DNA of 19,127 bases from JAZGDL01 sp036477795 (GTDB lineage: Bacteria; Planctomycetota; Phycisphaerae; UBA1845): positions 1 through 19,127 of the forward strand of contig JAZGDL010000457.1 of NCBI GenBank assembly GCA_036477795.1. The letters run 5' to 3'. The position numbers were made by a program, and so were the translations under genes. Positions within the stretch are counted from its first letter, which is position 1, and each line of letters starts with the position of its first letter. Below, in pieces: positions 1 to 6,952 of this stretch. The notes beneath the pieces were generated by a model. The model did no database searches, was not told the origin of the DNA, and saw only the letters and a program-made list of their open reading frames with translations.

Positions 1-160
1 GTCTGCGGCCCCCCCCCGAACCCTAACCTCCGCCGCCGCCGAAACTTGCGCTTCGCCCACCAGCGGAACTTCGGGCTAAGGGACTCTAACAAAACAGGGT
101 GAAATCAGAGACGCGCCCGTAAGGAAGCGGGCATTGTGAACGGGCGAAGAAAAGGCCCCG
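1..160. other. Gene-free left edge
   Basis: No convincing gene is visible here. There is a run of nine C near position 9. Around 113-142 there are complementary GC-rich blocks (CGCCCGT and ACGGGCG flanking a GGAAGCGGGC segment), which resemble the tandem repeat that follows. With 161-375 this makes about 375 bases before the first credible start codon. A promoter for the regulator gene probably lies here, but I could not pick one out. Confidence 0.5.
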
Positions 161-353
161 CTCCCCCACGGTCGCGTCTCGGAAACGGGTCGCGGTTCGG
201 GGATCACGCTCCCTTACGGTCGCGTCTCGGAAACGGGTCGCGGTTCGGGGATCACGCTCCCTTACGGTCGCGTCTCGGAAACGGGTCGCGGCTCGGGGAT
301 CACGCTCCCTTACGGTCGCGTCTCGGAAACGGGTCGCGGCTCGCCAGGACTTC
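161..353 (+). repeat. 48-bp tandem repeat, four copies
   Basis: The core ACGGTCGCGTCTCGGAAACG begins at 168, 216, 264 and 312, exactly 48 bp apart. The copies differ by only a few substitutions (ggttcg versus ggctcg). Because 48 is a multiple of 3, the reading frame of the downstream regulator stays open through the array, giving a 16-residue repeated peptide if translated from an upstream ATG at 136. I read it as a noncoding minisatellite in the leader rather than a protein domain, because the AAA+ homology starts much later. Confidence 0.9.
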
Positions 354-375
354 TTCCGGCGGTGGTCTTGGGGCG

Positions 376-1458
376 ATGGAGATAGAATCGCCGTGGACCA
401 GGCCGGGTCGTTGGCCTATAAACCAAGGCATGCACACTCCCGGTCACGCGACATCGTCGACACAACCCGTGATCGTGGCCCGCAGCGCAGAGATGCAGCG
501 GGTTCTCGATTGGGCGCGGCGGGCCGCCGCTTCCGACGCCACCGTGCTCATCCAGGGTGCAACCGGAACCGGCAAAGAGCTGATCGCCCGGATGATACAT
601 TGCGACAGTGTCCGGCAGGCGGGCCCCTTCGTGCCGGTCAACTGCGGCGCGTACACTGACAGCCTGCTGGCGTCGGAGCTGTACGGACACAAGCGCGGGG
701 CCTTCACCGGTGCGGTGGCTGACCGTGCCGGCGTCTTTGAAGCGGCGTCGGGGGGCACGGTTTTTCTCGATGAAATCGGGGCCATGAGCCCGGCCATGCA
801 GGTCAAGCTGCTGCGCGTTTTGCAGGAGCGGACCGTTACACCGGTCGGCTCTTCGGAGCAGAGAGCCGTCGACGTACGCGTGGTGGCTGCCACTAATGCG
901 GATCTGGCTGATCTGGTCAAGACCAAAGCGTTTCGCGAGGACCTTTACTATCGTGTGAAGGTGGTGAGCAGCCGCATCCCGCCGCTACGGGATCGCCGGG
1001 ACGACATCAAGCCCCTGATCGAACACTACCTGGCCTACTTCATCCGTCAGAGTGAAAAACATGACATCGTTCTGTCACCCGCTACCGAGCACAGCCTGCT
1101 GAACCATGATTGGCCGGGAAACGTCCGGCAACTGCGGTCCGAAATGGAACAGATCGTTGCGATGGCGGACAGCAACTCGGTGGTCGAGCCGGACCGGCTT
1201 TCCGAGGATCTGCACGTCGAGCCCGCGGCGGTCCGGGGAAGGTCGCCGGCCGATGAGCCCATCTCGCCGCCGGCGCCGCCGCAAGACTCTGACGCCACCT
1301 ACCAGCAGCTCCTCGACGAATGGACGCGAAGGGTTGTGGCCCAGCGTCTGGCACGGTTCGGCGGCAACGTTTCCAAGACTGCCCAGTCGCTCGCGATCTC
1401 ACGCTCGACGCTCTACGCCCTGCTGAAGAAATACGGCATGCACGGCAAGGACAACTGA
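376..1458 (+). CDS. Sigma-54-dependent transcriptional activator (PspF-like, no sensor domain)
   Basis: This is a bacterial enhancer-binding protein of about 360 residues that would remodel sigma-54 RNA polymerase by ATP hydrolysis. Numbering from the ATG at 376: Walker A GATGTGKE at 61-68, the sigma-54 contact loop GAFTGA at 108-113, Walker B VFLDE at 129-133, the arginine-finger region FREDLYYR at 187-193, and the sensor II region WPGNVRQL at 246-253. A Fis-type helix-turn-helix lies at about 318-353 (NVSKTAQSLAISRSTLYALL). Only about 35 residues precede the AAA+ domain, so there is no receiver, PAS or GAF domain. PspF has the same layout and is controlled by a separate inhibitor protein. 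The start is uncertain: ATG at 376 or 430 are both possible, neither has a strong ribosome binding site, and the upstream extension is repeat-encoded. No sigma-54 promoter was recognised nearby, so its targets are unknown. Confidence 0.92.
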   Translation: MEIESPWTRPGRWPINQGMHTPGHATSSTQPVIVARSAEMQRVLDWARRAAASDATVLIQGATGTGKELIARMIHCDSVRQAGPFVPVNCGAYTDSLLASELYGHKRGAFTGAVADRAGVFEAASGGTVFLDEIGAMSPAMQVKLLRVLQERTVTPVGSSEQRAVDVRVVAATNADLADLVKTKAFREDLYYRVKVVSSRIPPLRDRRDDIKPLIEHYLAYFIRQSEKHDIVLSPATEHSLLNHDWPGNVRQLRSEMEQIVAMADSNSVVEPDRLSEDLHVEPAAVRGRSPADEPISPPAPPQDSDATYQQLLDEWTRRVVAQRLARFGGNVSKTAQSLAISRSTLYALLKKYGMHGKDN

Positions 1459-1485
1459 TCAGGATCGGTCGCCGTGGAGGTAACA

Positions 1486-1501
1486 GTGTCGCGCGCGACA
1501 C
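1486..1501. promoter_or_regulatory. Perfect 16-bp palindrome in regulator-tolC intergenic region
   Basis: GTGTCGCGCGCGACAC is its own reverse complement and starts 27 bases after the regulator stop codon. No T-tract follows, so a simple rho-independent terminator is unlikely. It could be an operator or part of a terminator-like structure. Function is inference only. Confidence 0.35.
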
Positions 1502-1571
1502 CGCAAAACGGAAAGGTGCGAGAGCGGGTTCCGGGGCAGGGGGCTAGTAGGGGAGGTCAAGGGGGGGTGTA

Positions 1572-1587
1572 AACGTCGATCGACGTT
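1572..1587. promoter_or_regulatory. Perfect 16-bp palindrome just upstream of the tolC-like start
   Basis: AACGTCGATCGACGTT is a perfect palindrome ending 19 bases before the ATG at 1607. The position suits a repressor operator, or a 5' UTR hairpin next to the ribosome binding site GGCGGTGG. No regulator is identified for it. Confidence 0.4.
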
Positions 1588-1606
1588 GACTTGCTGGGCG
1601 GTGGAC

Positions 1607-3499
1607 ATGACAACATCGTACATCAGGCGCTTGACAATGCCAGGCGCGCGCAGAGCCTTGTCACCCATGATGCGCACAAAACCCCCTTTGTTTGTCGCCC
1701 CCTTGTTACTGTTCTTTGCGACGTCGATTTGCGGCTGCCAGTGGTGGTGGATCGATGATGCCGATCGTGAGGTGGCGTCGCTGATTCAGAAGCGGCAGCA
1801 GGCGGCGCTGGGCATGACGGCTGACGCGTACGTCGGCGATGAGTCAGGCCTGATCGGCGGCACATCGGATCCGTACAGCTTCGTGCCCTCGCCGATCGAC
1901 TCGGTGGTTCCGGAGCGGTTTCGGGCTGCCACCACGACCGTGCCGGAAGACGCCGACGGCGAGTCCGTTGAAGCACGCCCGAGAAACGCGTCGCCTGATG
2001 GCGCGGCAGAGGGGATAGCGCAGGACGTGGTTGCAGAACCTGCGGCGCCCCGTCCCTTTACACTCTCGGACGCATTGGCCTATGCGATGCGGCATGCCCG
2101 GATATATCAAACTGAAAAGGAGCTGCTGTACCTCAGCGCGTTGGACCTGACGCTGGAGCGCTATTTGTGGACTCCGCGGTTCATCAACAGCGTGCTCAGT
2201 CTGGACTACGACAACGCCGGGCAAGTGGCCGACTTCGACCAGGCTCTGACAGCCGTGGCTGATTTCGCGGTGCAACAGCGTCTTCGGTACGGCGGTGAGA
2301 TCACTGCACGGGTGATCAATACGCTCATGCGCGACCTTTCCAACAACGTCACCTCGGGCGAGTCGGGGCAGTTCATCGTCGACGCCCGGCTGCCGCTGCT
2401 TCGCGGGGCGGGGCGGGTGGCCTATGAGAACCGCTACCAGGCGGAGCGCGACCTGATCTACGCGGTGCGCGGTTTCGAGCGATTTCGCCGGGAGTTCCTG
2501 GTGGGTATCGCGAGCGACTATTTCGACCTGCTCAGCCTGAAGACCCGGATCGAGAGTGCCCAGGTGCAAGCGTCCAGTGTCGCACAAGACTATGAGCGGG
2601 AGCAGGCCTTGGCGGACGCGGAGTTGAAATTGCAGTTTGAGGCGGACCGTGCCCAGGTCAGCATGCTGCGCGCGAGAAACACAGTCATCGATGCCCAGGA
2701 GAACTACGATAACTCGCTGGACTCTTTCAAGATTCGCCTGGGGATGCCGACCAGCGAAGCCATCGACGTGGTGGACGAGATGGTGGACCTTGTGGATCCG
2801 CGCGTGCCTTTGGGCCGGGCGATAGAAACAGGGCTCAAGTATCGGCTTGACCTGCTGACCGTCCGTGACGGTATTGACGACGCCCGGCGGCAAGTCGAAA
2901 TCGCCCGCAACAATCTGCTTCCACAGGTCGATCTCAGGGGCGGCGTGACCTTGGATACCGACCCGGATCGACCTAACACTTCCGGCTACAACACTGAGCG
3001 CATCAGTTTCAGTGCCGGTGTGGACGTGGAGATTCCTCTGGATCGCAAGCGCCAGCGGAACAGCTATCGCGGGGCGCTGATCGGGCTGCGGCGCAGTGAG
3101 CGAGACTATGAGGAGTTCGCCGACAGGGTTCGTCTGCAGGTGCGGCGGGCGTTGCGGCGGCTGGCACGGACTCGTTCGACCATTGAGATTCAACAAAAGC
3201 TGATCAGCATCAACGAGTTCCGTGCGGCCCTGGTGCGAGCGAAGTTGATAGCGGGCGAGCTTTCCTCGACCATCGATGTGGTTGACGCCGAGAACGACCT
3301 GCGCGACGCCAGAAACAGTCTGGCGGAAGCCGAGGCGGATTTTCGTCGTGCGGTGCTTGAGTTTTTGCGAGACACCGGGACGTTGCGCGTTGGCGATGAC
3401 GGGAAATGGGCGCGTTACGACGTGATTACGGGTGAGCCGGTGGCCTCGGCGGGCACGCCTCCGCAGAAGACTGACAACGCCGCTGCCGCCGGTCCTTGA
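1607..3499 (+). CDS. TolC-like outer-membrane efflux lipoprotein
   Basis: This is a trimeric outer-membrane channel subunit (OEP/TolC family) expected to join the adaptor encoded next. It has about 630 residues, longer than E. coli TolC because of an acidic, low-complexity stretch (about residues 50-148). Two OEP-type repeats follow. The first begins near PFTLSDALAYAMRHA (about 150) and includes LPLLRGAGR (262-270). The second begins near VPLGRAIETGLKYRLDLL and includes ARNNLLPQVDLRGGVTLD. Long heptad-rich helices lie between, including the C-terminal one with DVVDAENDLRDARNSLAEAE. The N-terminus has a lipoprotein-type signal, LLLFFATSICGC, with candidate acylated cysteines at 42 or 44. The ATG at 1607 has a good ribosome binding site (GGCGGTGG). 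The tandem ATG at 1667/1670 would give a more normal signal-peptide length but has no clear site. A TTG at 1586 is less likely. Confidence 0.9.
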   Translation: MTTSYIRRLTMPGARRALSPMMRTKPPLFVAPLLLFFATSICGCQWWWIDDADREVASLIQKRQQAALGMTADAYVGDESGLIGGTSDPYSFVPSPIDSVVPERFRAATTTVPEDADGESVEARPRNASPDGAAEGIAQDVVAEPAAPRPFTLSDALAYAMRHARIYQTEKELLYLSALDLTLERYLWTPRFINSVLSLDYDNAGQVADFDQALTAVADFAVQQRLRYGGEITARVINTLMRDLSNNVTSGESGQFIVDARLPLLRGAGRVAYENRYQAERDLIYAVRGFERFRREFLVGIASDYFDLLSLKTRIESAQVQASSVAQDYEREQALADAELKLQFEADRAQVSMLRARNTVIDAQENYDNSLDSFKIRLGMPTSEAIDVVDEMVDLVDPRVPLGRAIETGLKYRLDLLTVRDGIDDARRQVEIARNNLLPQVDLRGGVTLDTDPDRPNTSGYNTERISFSAGVDVEIPLDRKRQRNSYRGALIGLRRSERDYEEFADRVRLQVRRALRRLARTRSTIEIQQKLISINEFRAALVRAKLIAGELSSTIDVVDAENDLRDARNSLAEAEADFRRAVLEFLRDTGTLRVGDDGKWARYDVITGEPVASAGTPPQKTDNAAAAGP

Positions 3500-3529
3500 C
3501 AACAATGTACAGGGGATTGGCGTAAGTGC

Positions 3530-3558
3530 TTGGTGATTGACCGCCGGTAAACTAGAAT
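3530..3558 (+). promoter_or_regulatory. Possible sigma-70-type promoter for the adaptor gene
   Basis: TTGGTG (3530-3535), a 17-bp spacer and TAGAAT (3553-3558, 5 of 6 matches to TATAAT) lie 29 bases before the adaptor ATG. The ribosome binding site AGAGGA (3575-3580) is well placed. The -35 match is weak, and the adaptor gene may instead be read from the tolC-like gene 88 bases upstream. Confidence 0.35.
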
Positions 3559-3587
3559 GATTGCTGCCGGTATAAGAGGATTCAGGG

Positions 3588-5261
3588 ATGTCTACGACCG
3601 TTCGGCCATCTACCGCTGTTGATATGCCAACTGCCGCAGCTACGCAAGCACAGGTGGTTGCCAACCGGATTTCCAGGCGTCGTTCACGTTTGTGGATCGT
3701 GGCCCCGGTGTTGTTGGTTCTTGGGGTTGGCGGGTGGCGGTTGATGCCGCAGTTTGGGCCCGCCGGTGTGGGGAAAAGCGTGACTGTCCATAGGGTTGAA
3801 CGCCGGTCGTTTGCGATCGTCGAGGAGGTCAAGGGAGAGCTCAAAGCGGCCAAGACCACCGAGGTCAAGAGCAAGGTGGAGGGCCGGGCGACCATCATCT
3901 GGGTGATCGACGAGGGAACCACGGTCGAGGAGGGCGACCTGCTGGTCCGTCTGGCCAGCGATAAAATCGAAGATCGTATCCGCCAGGAAGAAGCCAAGGA
4001 AGCCAGTGCCATCGCCGGGCTGGAGGGGGCGGAGAAAGGCCTGGACATTCTGGTGGATCAGAACGCCAGCGATATTCGCAAGGCCGACCTCGCCGTGGAA
4101 CTGGGCCAGATCGAGCGCGAGAAGTATGTGGAAGGTGACGCCAAGAACAAACTCATGGGTCTGGAGTTGGACCTGGAGGCGGCCCAGCAACGGTTTGAGC
4201 AACAGGAGCTGGACTGCGAAGCGGTCAAGAGTCTGCACCAGAAGAGATTCAAGACCAGGAGCGAGCTTCTCGCGGCTGAGTTCAATCTGCACGAGGCCCA
4301 GCGCCAGGTGGAGAAGTCCAAGCTGGCCCTGGCGACCTTTAACACCTACGAATACCCCAAAGAACTGCGGCAGAAGATTTCGGACTGGGAGGAGGCCAAG
4401 AAAGAGTTCGAACGTGTCAAGAAAAGTGCTCTGGCCAAAGAAGCCCAGAAGCGCGCCGACGTGGAAGCCAAACGGGCCAACCTACTCAACACTCAAACGC
4501 AACTGAAAAAGCTTCGCCAGCAGTTGGCGGATTCTGAAATTCGTGCGCCCGGTCCCGGCCTGGTGGTGTACTACTCGCATCGCTGGGATCCGCAGAAGAT
4601 CACAGAAGGCAGTGAGGTGCATGAGCGGCAGACCCTGGTGACGCTTCCCGATACGTCGCTGATGGTGGTGAGCGTGCGCATCCATGAGGCCAAGACGTAC
4701 AAGATCGCCCTCGGCCAAGCGGTCAACGTGGAGATTGACGCTATTCCCGGCCGCATGTTCACCGGGAAAATCACCAAGATCGCGCCGCTGGCGGATTCGC
4801 GCAACCAATGGCTGAACCCTGATTTGAAGGAATACGAGACCGAGATAACGCTTGATCAGAACGACCCGGCACTGAAACCGGGTGTGACAGCCCGGGCGGA
4901 GATCGTGATAACCCACCTTGAGGACGTAATTTGTGTTCCGCTGCAGGCGGTGTACAGCAAGGGGGGTCAGCACTACGTGTTCCGGTCCAACGGTGGCGAT
5001 GGAGAGCCGGTGAGGGTAACCCTGGGGGAATCGAGCAACGAGTTGGTGGAAATCAAGAGCGGTCTGGAGGAGAACGCGGAGGTTCTGCTGGCCGTCTCCG
5101 ACATCGCAAAGGCGGCCCTACCGGACGTTGAGCCCAGTGAGGGAAGAAGGCACGAAGGGAAGAAGGCACGAAGGGACGAAGGCACGAAGGGAAGAAGGCA
5201 CGAAGGCACGGAGGCACGAAGGGACGAAGGGAAGAAGGCACGGAGGGACGAAGAGTCGTAA
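3588..5261 (+). CDS. HlyD/MacA-family periplasmic adaptor subunit
   Basis: This is a membrane-fusion protein linking an inner-membrane ABC transporter to a TolC-type channel. It has 557 residues. Residues 1-33 are cytoplasmic and basic at the end (NRISRRRSR), and one TM segment spans about 34-53 (LWIVAPVLLVLGVGGW). A biotinyl-lipoyl-like half follows at about 88-125 (EVKSKVEGRATIIWVIDEG, EEGDLLVRL). A very long alpha-helical coiled-coil hairpin covers about 127-325, then the second lipoyl half with SEIRAPGPGLVVY. Beta-barrel and membrane-proximal domains follow, with a PLQAVYSKGGQHYVF stretch near the end. The start has a clear ribosome binding site (AGAGGA, 7-nt spacing). The last 40 residues (518-557) are a charged Arg/Lys/Glu/His-rich tail translated from an octamer DNA repeat, so the ancestral protein probably ended near residue 517. 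It is followed by a LolD-type ATPase gene. Confidence 0.92.
   Translation: MSTTVRPSTAVDMPTAAATQAQVVANRISRRRSRLWIVAPVLLVLGVGGWRLMPQFGPAGVGKSVTVHRVERRSFAIVEEVKGELKAAKTTEVKSKVEGRATIIWVIDEGTTVEEGDLLVRLASDKIEDRIRQEEAKEASAIAGLEGAEKGLDILVDQNASDIRKADLAVELGQIEREKYVEGDAKNKLMGLELDLEAAQQRFEQQELDCEAVKSLHQKRFKTRSELLAAEFNLHEAQRQVEKSKLALATFNTYEYPKELRQKISDWEEAKKEFERVKKSALAKEAQKRADVEAKRANLLNTQTQLKKLRQQLADSEIRAPGPGLVVYYSHRWDPQKITEGSEVHERQTLVTLPDTSLMVVSVRIHEAKTYKIALGQAVNVEIDAIPGRMFTGKITKIAPLADSRNQWLNPDLKEYETEITLDQNDPALKPGVTARAEIVITHLEDVICVPLQAVYSKGGQHYVFRSNGGDGEPVRVTLGESSNELVEIKSGLEENAEVLLAVSDIAKAALPDVEPSEGRRHEGKKARRDEGTKGRRHEGTEARRDEGKKARRDEES
5146..5257 (+). repeat. Octamer tandem array (GAAGGCAC/GAAGGGAM units)
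   Basis: Thirteen consecutive 8-bp units of the form GAAGGCAC, GAAGGGAC, GAAGGGAA or GGAGGSAC run from 5146 to 5249, with a decayed unit to 5257. Eight is not a multiple of three, so the protein reading cycles through three frames and gives an 8-residue period (RRHEGKKA, RRDEGTKG and so on) at the C-terminus of the adaptor. No stop codon occurs in the plus-strand frames of the unit. The same family recurs at 6074-6117. Confidence 0.95.
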
Positions 5262-5274
5262 GAGACCCCATGCT

Positions 5275-5298
5275 GTGCCGAGAATCCTTTCTCGGCAC
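5275..5298 (+). repeat. Hairpin element, variant arms GTGCCGAGAA/TTCTCGGCAC
   Basis: A 10-bp perfect stem with loop TCCT. It belongs to the GAGAA-loop-TTCTC hairpin family found throughout the window, in the opposite orientation to the next copy at 5305. It lies in the leader between the adaptor stop and the ATPase start. Confidence 0.85.
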
Positions 5299-5304
5299 TC
5301 GAGA

Positions 5305-5328
5305 GGACCGAGAAGGGATTCTCGGTCC
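5305..5328 (+). repeat. Hairpin element, variant arms GGACCGAGAA/TTCTCGGTCC
   Basis: A 10-bp perfect stem with loop GGGA, followed by AGCGAC like other family members. The five outer base pairs differ from the copies at 5275 and 6118, but both arms have changed together so pairing is kept. Confidence 0.88.
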
Positions 5329-5355
5329 AGCGACCTAGAACGCCCTGATTGCCCC

Positions 5356-6057
5356 ATGCCCGGTATTATCGCATCGCTGACCAGTCTCACCAAGGTATAC
5401 GGCACCGTGGGCACGTCCATCTCGGTGGAGGCGCTTCGAGATGTCACGCTTGATTTTGTGGCGGGCGAAGCGGTGGCCATCTGTGGGGCCAGCGGCTCGG
5501 GCAAGAGCACGCTGATGAACATTCTGGGGTGCCTGGATCGGCCGACGGCGGGGCGGTACCGGTTGGGAGACCAGGACGTCTCACAGTTGGACGACGACGC
5601 CCTTTCGATTCTGCGGGGCCGGCGGCTGGGGTTCGTATTCCAGAATTTCAACCTGATTGCGCAACTGACGGTGGCCGAAAACGTGGAGGTGCCTTTGTTC
5701 TACCAGTCGGTACCGGTGCGGCAGCGCCGCGAACGGGCCCGGCGAGTGATTGACATGGTGGATCTGGGCGACCGGGCCCACCACCGGCCCATGGAGCTTT
5801 CCGGCGGGCAGCAGCAGCGCGTTGCCATCGCTCGGGCCCTGGTGAACGATCCGCTGATCATTCTGGCTGACGAGCCTACCGGCAACCTGGACAGCCAGAC
5901 GGGAGACATGATTCTCGAGTTGTTCAGCCGGCTGCGCGACGAGGGCAAGACCATCTTGATGGTGACCCACGAACAATACGTGGCTGCCCGGTGTGACAGG
6001 GTTGTGACACTACGAGACGGGCGCGTGGTGTCGGACACTCTGGAAACCAGAGTCTAG
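5356..6057 (+). CDS. ABC transporter ATP-binding protein, LolD/MacB-type
   Basis: This is the cytoplasmic ATPase of a type VII (MacB/LolCDE/FtsE-like) ABC system, about 233 residues, a normal size. Numbering from the ATG at 5356: Walker A GASGSGKST at 44-52, Q-loop glutamine 96 in FVFQNFNLIAQLTVAENV, signature LSGGQQQR at 148-155, Walker B IILADE at 168-173 followed by PTGNLDS, and switch histidine 205 in MVTHE. The PTGNLD motif is typical of this subfamily. The reading frame stays open upstream to 5128, but that extension only translates the octamer repeat and two hairpins, so the ATG at 5356 is preferred although it lacks a clear ribosome binding site. The gene follows the adaptor by 94 bases. 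No permease gene follows it directly; the nearest is at 9214, next to its own ATPase. Confidence 0.93.
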   Translation: MPGIIASLTSLTKVYGTVGTSISVEALRDVTLDFVAGEAVAICGASGSGKSTLMNILGCLDRPTAGRYRLGDQDVSQLDDDALSILRGRRLGFVFQNFNLIAQLTVAENVEVPLFYQSVPVRQRRERARRVIDMVDLGDRAHHRPMELSGGQQQRVAIARALVNDPLIILADEPTGNLDSQTGDMILELFSRLRDEGKTILMVTHEQYVAARCDRVVTLRDGRVVSDTLETRV

Positions 6058-6073
6058 AAACTAGAGAACTGGA

Positions 6074-6117
6074 AAAGGCACGAAGGCACGAAGGCACGAA
6101 GGCACGGAGGCACGGAG
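6074..6117 (+). repeat. Octamer tandem array, second copy
   Basis: About five GAAGGCAC/GGAGGCAC units start 16 bases after the ATPase stop, and the array runs straight into the hairpin at 6118. Together with 5146-5328, the same array-plus-hairpin combination sits on both sides of the ATPase gene in direct orientation. The bases just before (6050-6072) contain a short CTAGAAACTAGAGAACTGG-like stretch. Confidence 0.9.
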
Positions 6118-6141
6118 GGTGCGAGAAGGGATTCTCGCACC
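6118..6141 (+). repeat. Hairpin element (GGTGCGAGAA/TTCTCGCACC)
   Basis: Perfect 10-bp stem with loop GGGA, followed by GGCGGC in place of the usual AGCGRC. It lies between the convergent ATPase and small lipoprotein genes. Confidence 0.92.
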
Positions 6142-6155
6142 GGCGGCTTTTGAAA

Positions 6156-6180
6156 TGGTCCGCACGGCGGACCATACTGG
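6156..6180 (-). terminator. Gene-end hairpin (TGGTCCGC/GCGGACCA) between convergent genes
   Basis: Stem TGGTCCGC/GCGGACCA with a 3-nt ACG loop at 6156-6174. Read on the minus strand it begins CCAGTATGGTCC, a few bases after the lipoprotein TAG. The same element follows the FtsX-type permease (12106) and supplies the stop of the glycosyltransferase gene (18054-18030). Its location suggests a bidirectional terminator or a REP-like mRNA end. No T-tract is present, so this is inference. Confidence 0.55.
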
Positions 6181-6183
6181 TTT

Positions 6184-6639
6184 CTAGTCTATAATGCGCA
6201 CACCGACGAAGCTGCCAAGATCGCCGCGGTCCCCGTTGGTGTCGGAAAAAGCCACACAGAATTCGTTCCCGTCGTCGCTAAATACGAAGATCACGTCCGC
6301 ACGATAATCGGTGTCCCCGTTGCGCGGGAACAGTTGAATGTCGAGGGTGTTCCCTTCGAGCTGCGCTTCACCTTGCAGCGCGCGATCCGTGCCGAAGTCG
6401 TATGTTGTGTCGAGGACGCGCACGGTATCGCCTTGCTGGGCAAACACGATCGTTCCGGACAGACTGAATCCTTCCGCGGCGGCGTAGCGGAAGACACCGG
6501 ACACGTCCGGGGCGGCGGTTTCATCCTGCGGTGTACACTGCCCAGAAGGCAGTACCACACAGCTTGTGACCAGTAATGCGATCACCAGCCACACACACCA
6601 GGTCGGAAAGCTCGAGACGTTACGCATGTTTGAAGCCAT
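6184..6639 (-). CDS. Small putative lipoprotein of unknown function
   Basis: I do not recognise the family. Numbering from the ATG at 6639 gives 151 residues. A signal sequence (WCVWLVIALLVTSC) ends at a lipobox-like VTS-C, with cysteine 27 as the probable acylation site. The mature part is acidic and rich in Asp, Gly and Val, with alternating patterns typical of a beta-rich domain (FSLSGTIVFAQQGDTVRVL, ADVIFVFSDDGNEFCVAF). No catalytic motif is apparent. Starts at 6681 and 6627 are also possible; the one at 6639 has an AAGGCGG stretch upstream. It is transcribed towards the ABC ATPase and away from the sugar dehydrogenase. The upstream region shared with the dehydrogenase is filled with palindromic repeats. 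Confidence 0.65.
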   Translation of the reverse strand: MASNMRNVSSFPTWCVWLVIALLVTSCVVLPSGQCTPQDETAAPDVSGVFRYAAAEGFSLSGTIVFAQQGDTVRVLDTTYDFGTDRALQGEAQLEGNTLDIQLFPRNGDTDYRADVIFVFSDDGNEFCVAFSDTNGDRGDLGSFVGVRIID

Positions 6640-6713
6640 CAACCGTATCCGCCTTCGTGGGTCAGTTCTTATTAAGGTCATGTCTACCGTCAGGGCAGCC
6701 GCACGGGCAGAAA

Positions 6714-6735
6714 CCCACGGATTCGAATCCGTGGG
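6714..6735. repeat. 22-bp perfect palindrome (CCCACGGATTC/GAATCCGTGGG), copy 1
   Basis: Eleven-base arms with no spacer, followed by CTTCGGCT. Identical copies occur at 6953 and 16981. Open in all frames (PTDSNPW, PRIRIRG or HGFESV). The centre resembles a tRNA T-arm (TTCGAATCC), but no tRNA is present. Confidence 0.93.
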
Positions 6736-6831
6736 CTTCGGCTCGTGTAGGTTGTCCCCGCGTTGTCAACGCTTTGGGAGCATACTGTTGATTCTCTTGT
6801 TTGAAAACCGCTGCAGGCGCGACGGCGGATG

Positions 6832-6939
6832 GGTGCGAGAAAGGATTCTCGCACCAGCGACAGCAAAGGATTCTCGCACCAGCGACAGCAAAGGATTCTC
6901 GCACCAGCGACACCAAAGGATTCTCGCACCAGCGATCCC
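6832..6939 (+). repeat. Hairpin element expanded into a 25-bp tandem array
   Basis: A full hairpin (GGTGCGAGAA, loop AGGA, TTCTCGCACC) occupies 6832-6855. Its right half plus the 3' flank then repeats: AAGGATTCTCGCACC starts at 6841, 6866, 6891 and 6916, exactly 25 bp apart, separated by AGCGACAGCA or AGCGACACCA. Only the first copy has a left arm, so later units are half-hairpins. Confidence 0.95.
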
Positions 6940-6952
6940 ACGTGGGCCGAAT

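Noticed and set aside
136..375. N-terminal repeat domain of the sigma-54 activator
   Set aside because: Encoded by a 48-bp minisatellite of the same type as noncoding repeats. The AAA+ family homology begins after 430.
3500..3587. Sigma-54 promoter (-24/-12) before the adaptor gene
   Set aside because: TTGGCGTAAGTGCTTGG has the GG but TG instead of GC at the -12 position, so the key dinucleotide is missing.
1844..4048. 734-residue minus-strand open frame opposite the tolC-like and adaptor genes
   Set aside because: Its translation is low in recognisable features, while the plus strand encodes clear TolC and HlyD family proteins over the same bases. It is a shadow of GC-rich coding DNA.
5128..5355. 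N-terminal extension of the first ATPase to 5128
   Set aside because: The extension only translates the octamer array and two hairpins and overlaps the adaptor gene. The ATG at 5356 gives the normal family N-terminus.
5128..6057. Composite transposon formed by repeats around the first ATPase gene
   Set aside because: The flanking arrays are simple octamers and hairpins with no transposase or target duplication visible. The ATPase also belongs with the adaptor by family and order.
6714..6735. tRNA gene suggested by a TTCGAATCC T-arm-like motif
   Set aside because: No acceptor, D or anticodon arm surrounds it, and the motif is part of a simple perfect palindrome repeated three times.
6832..6939. 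CRISPR-like regular repeats
   Set aside because: Units are 25 bp with 15-bp identical parts separated by nearly identical 10-mers. There are no unique spacers and no cas genes, so it is a simple tandem array.
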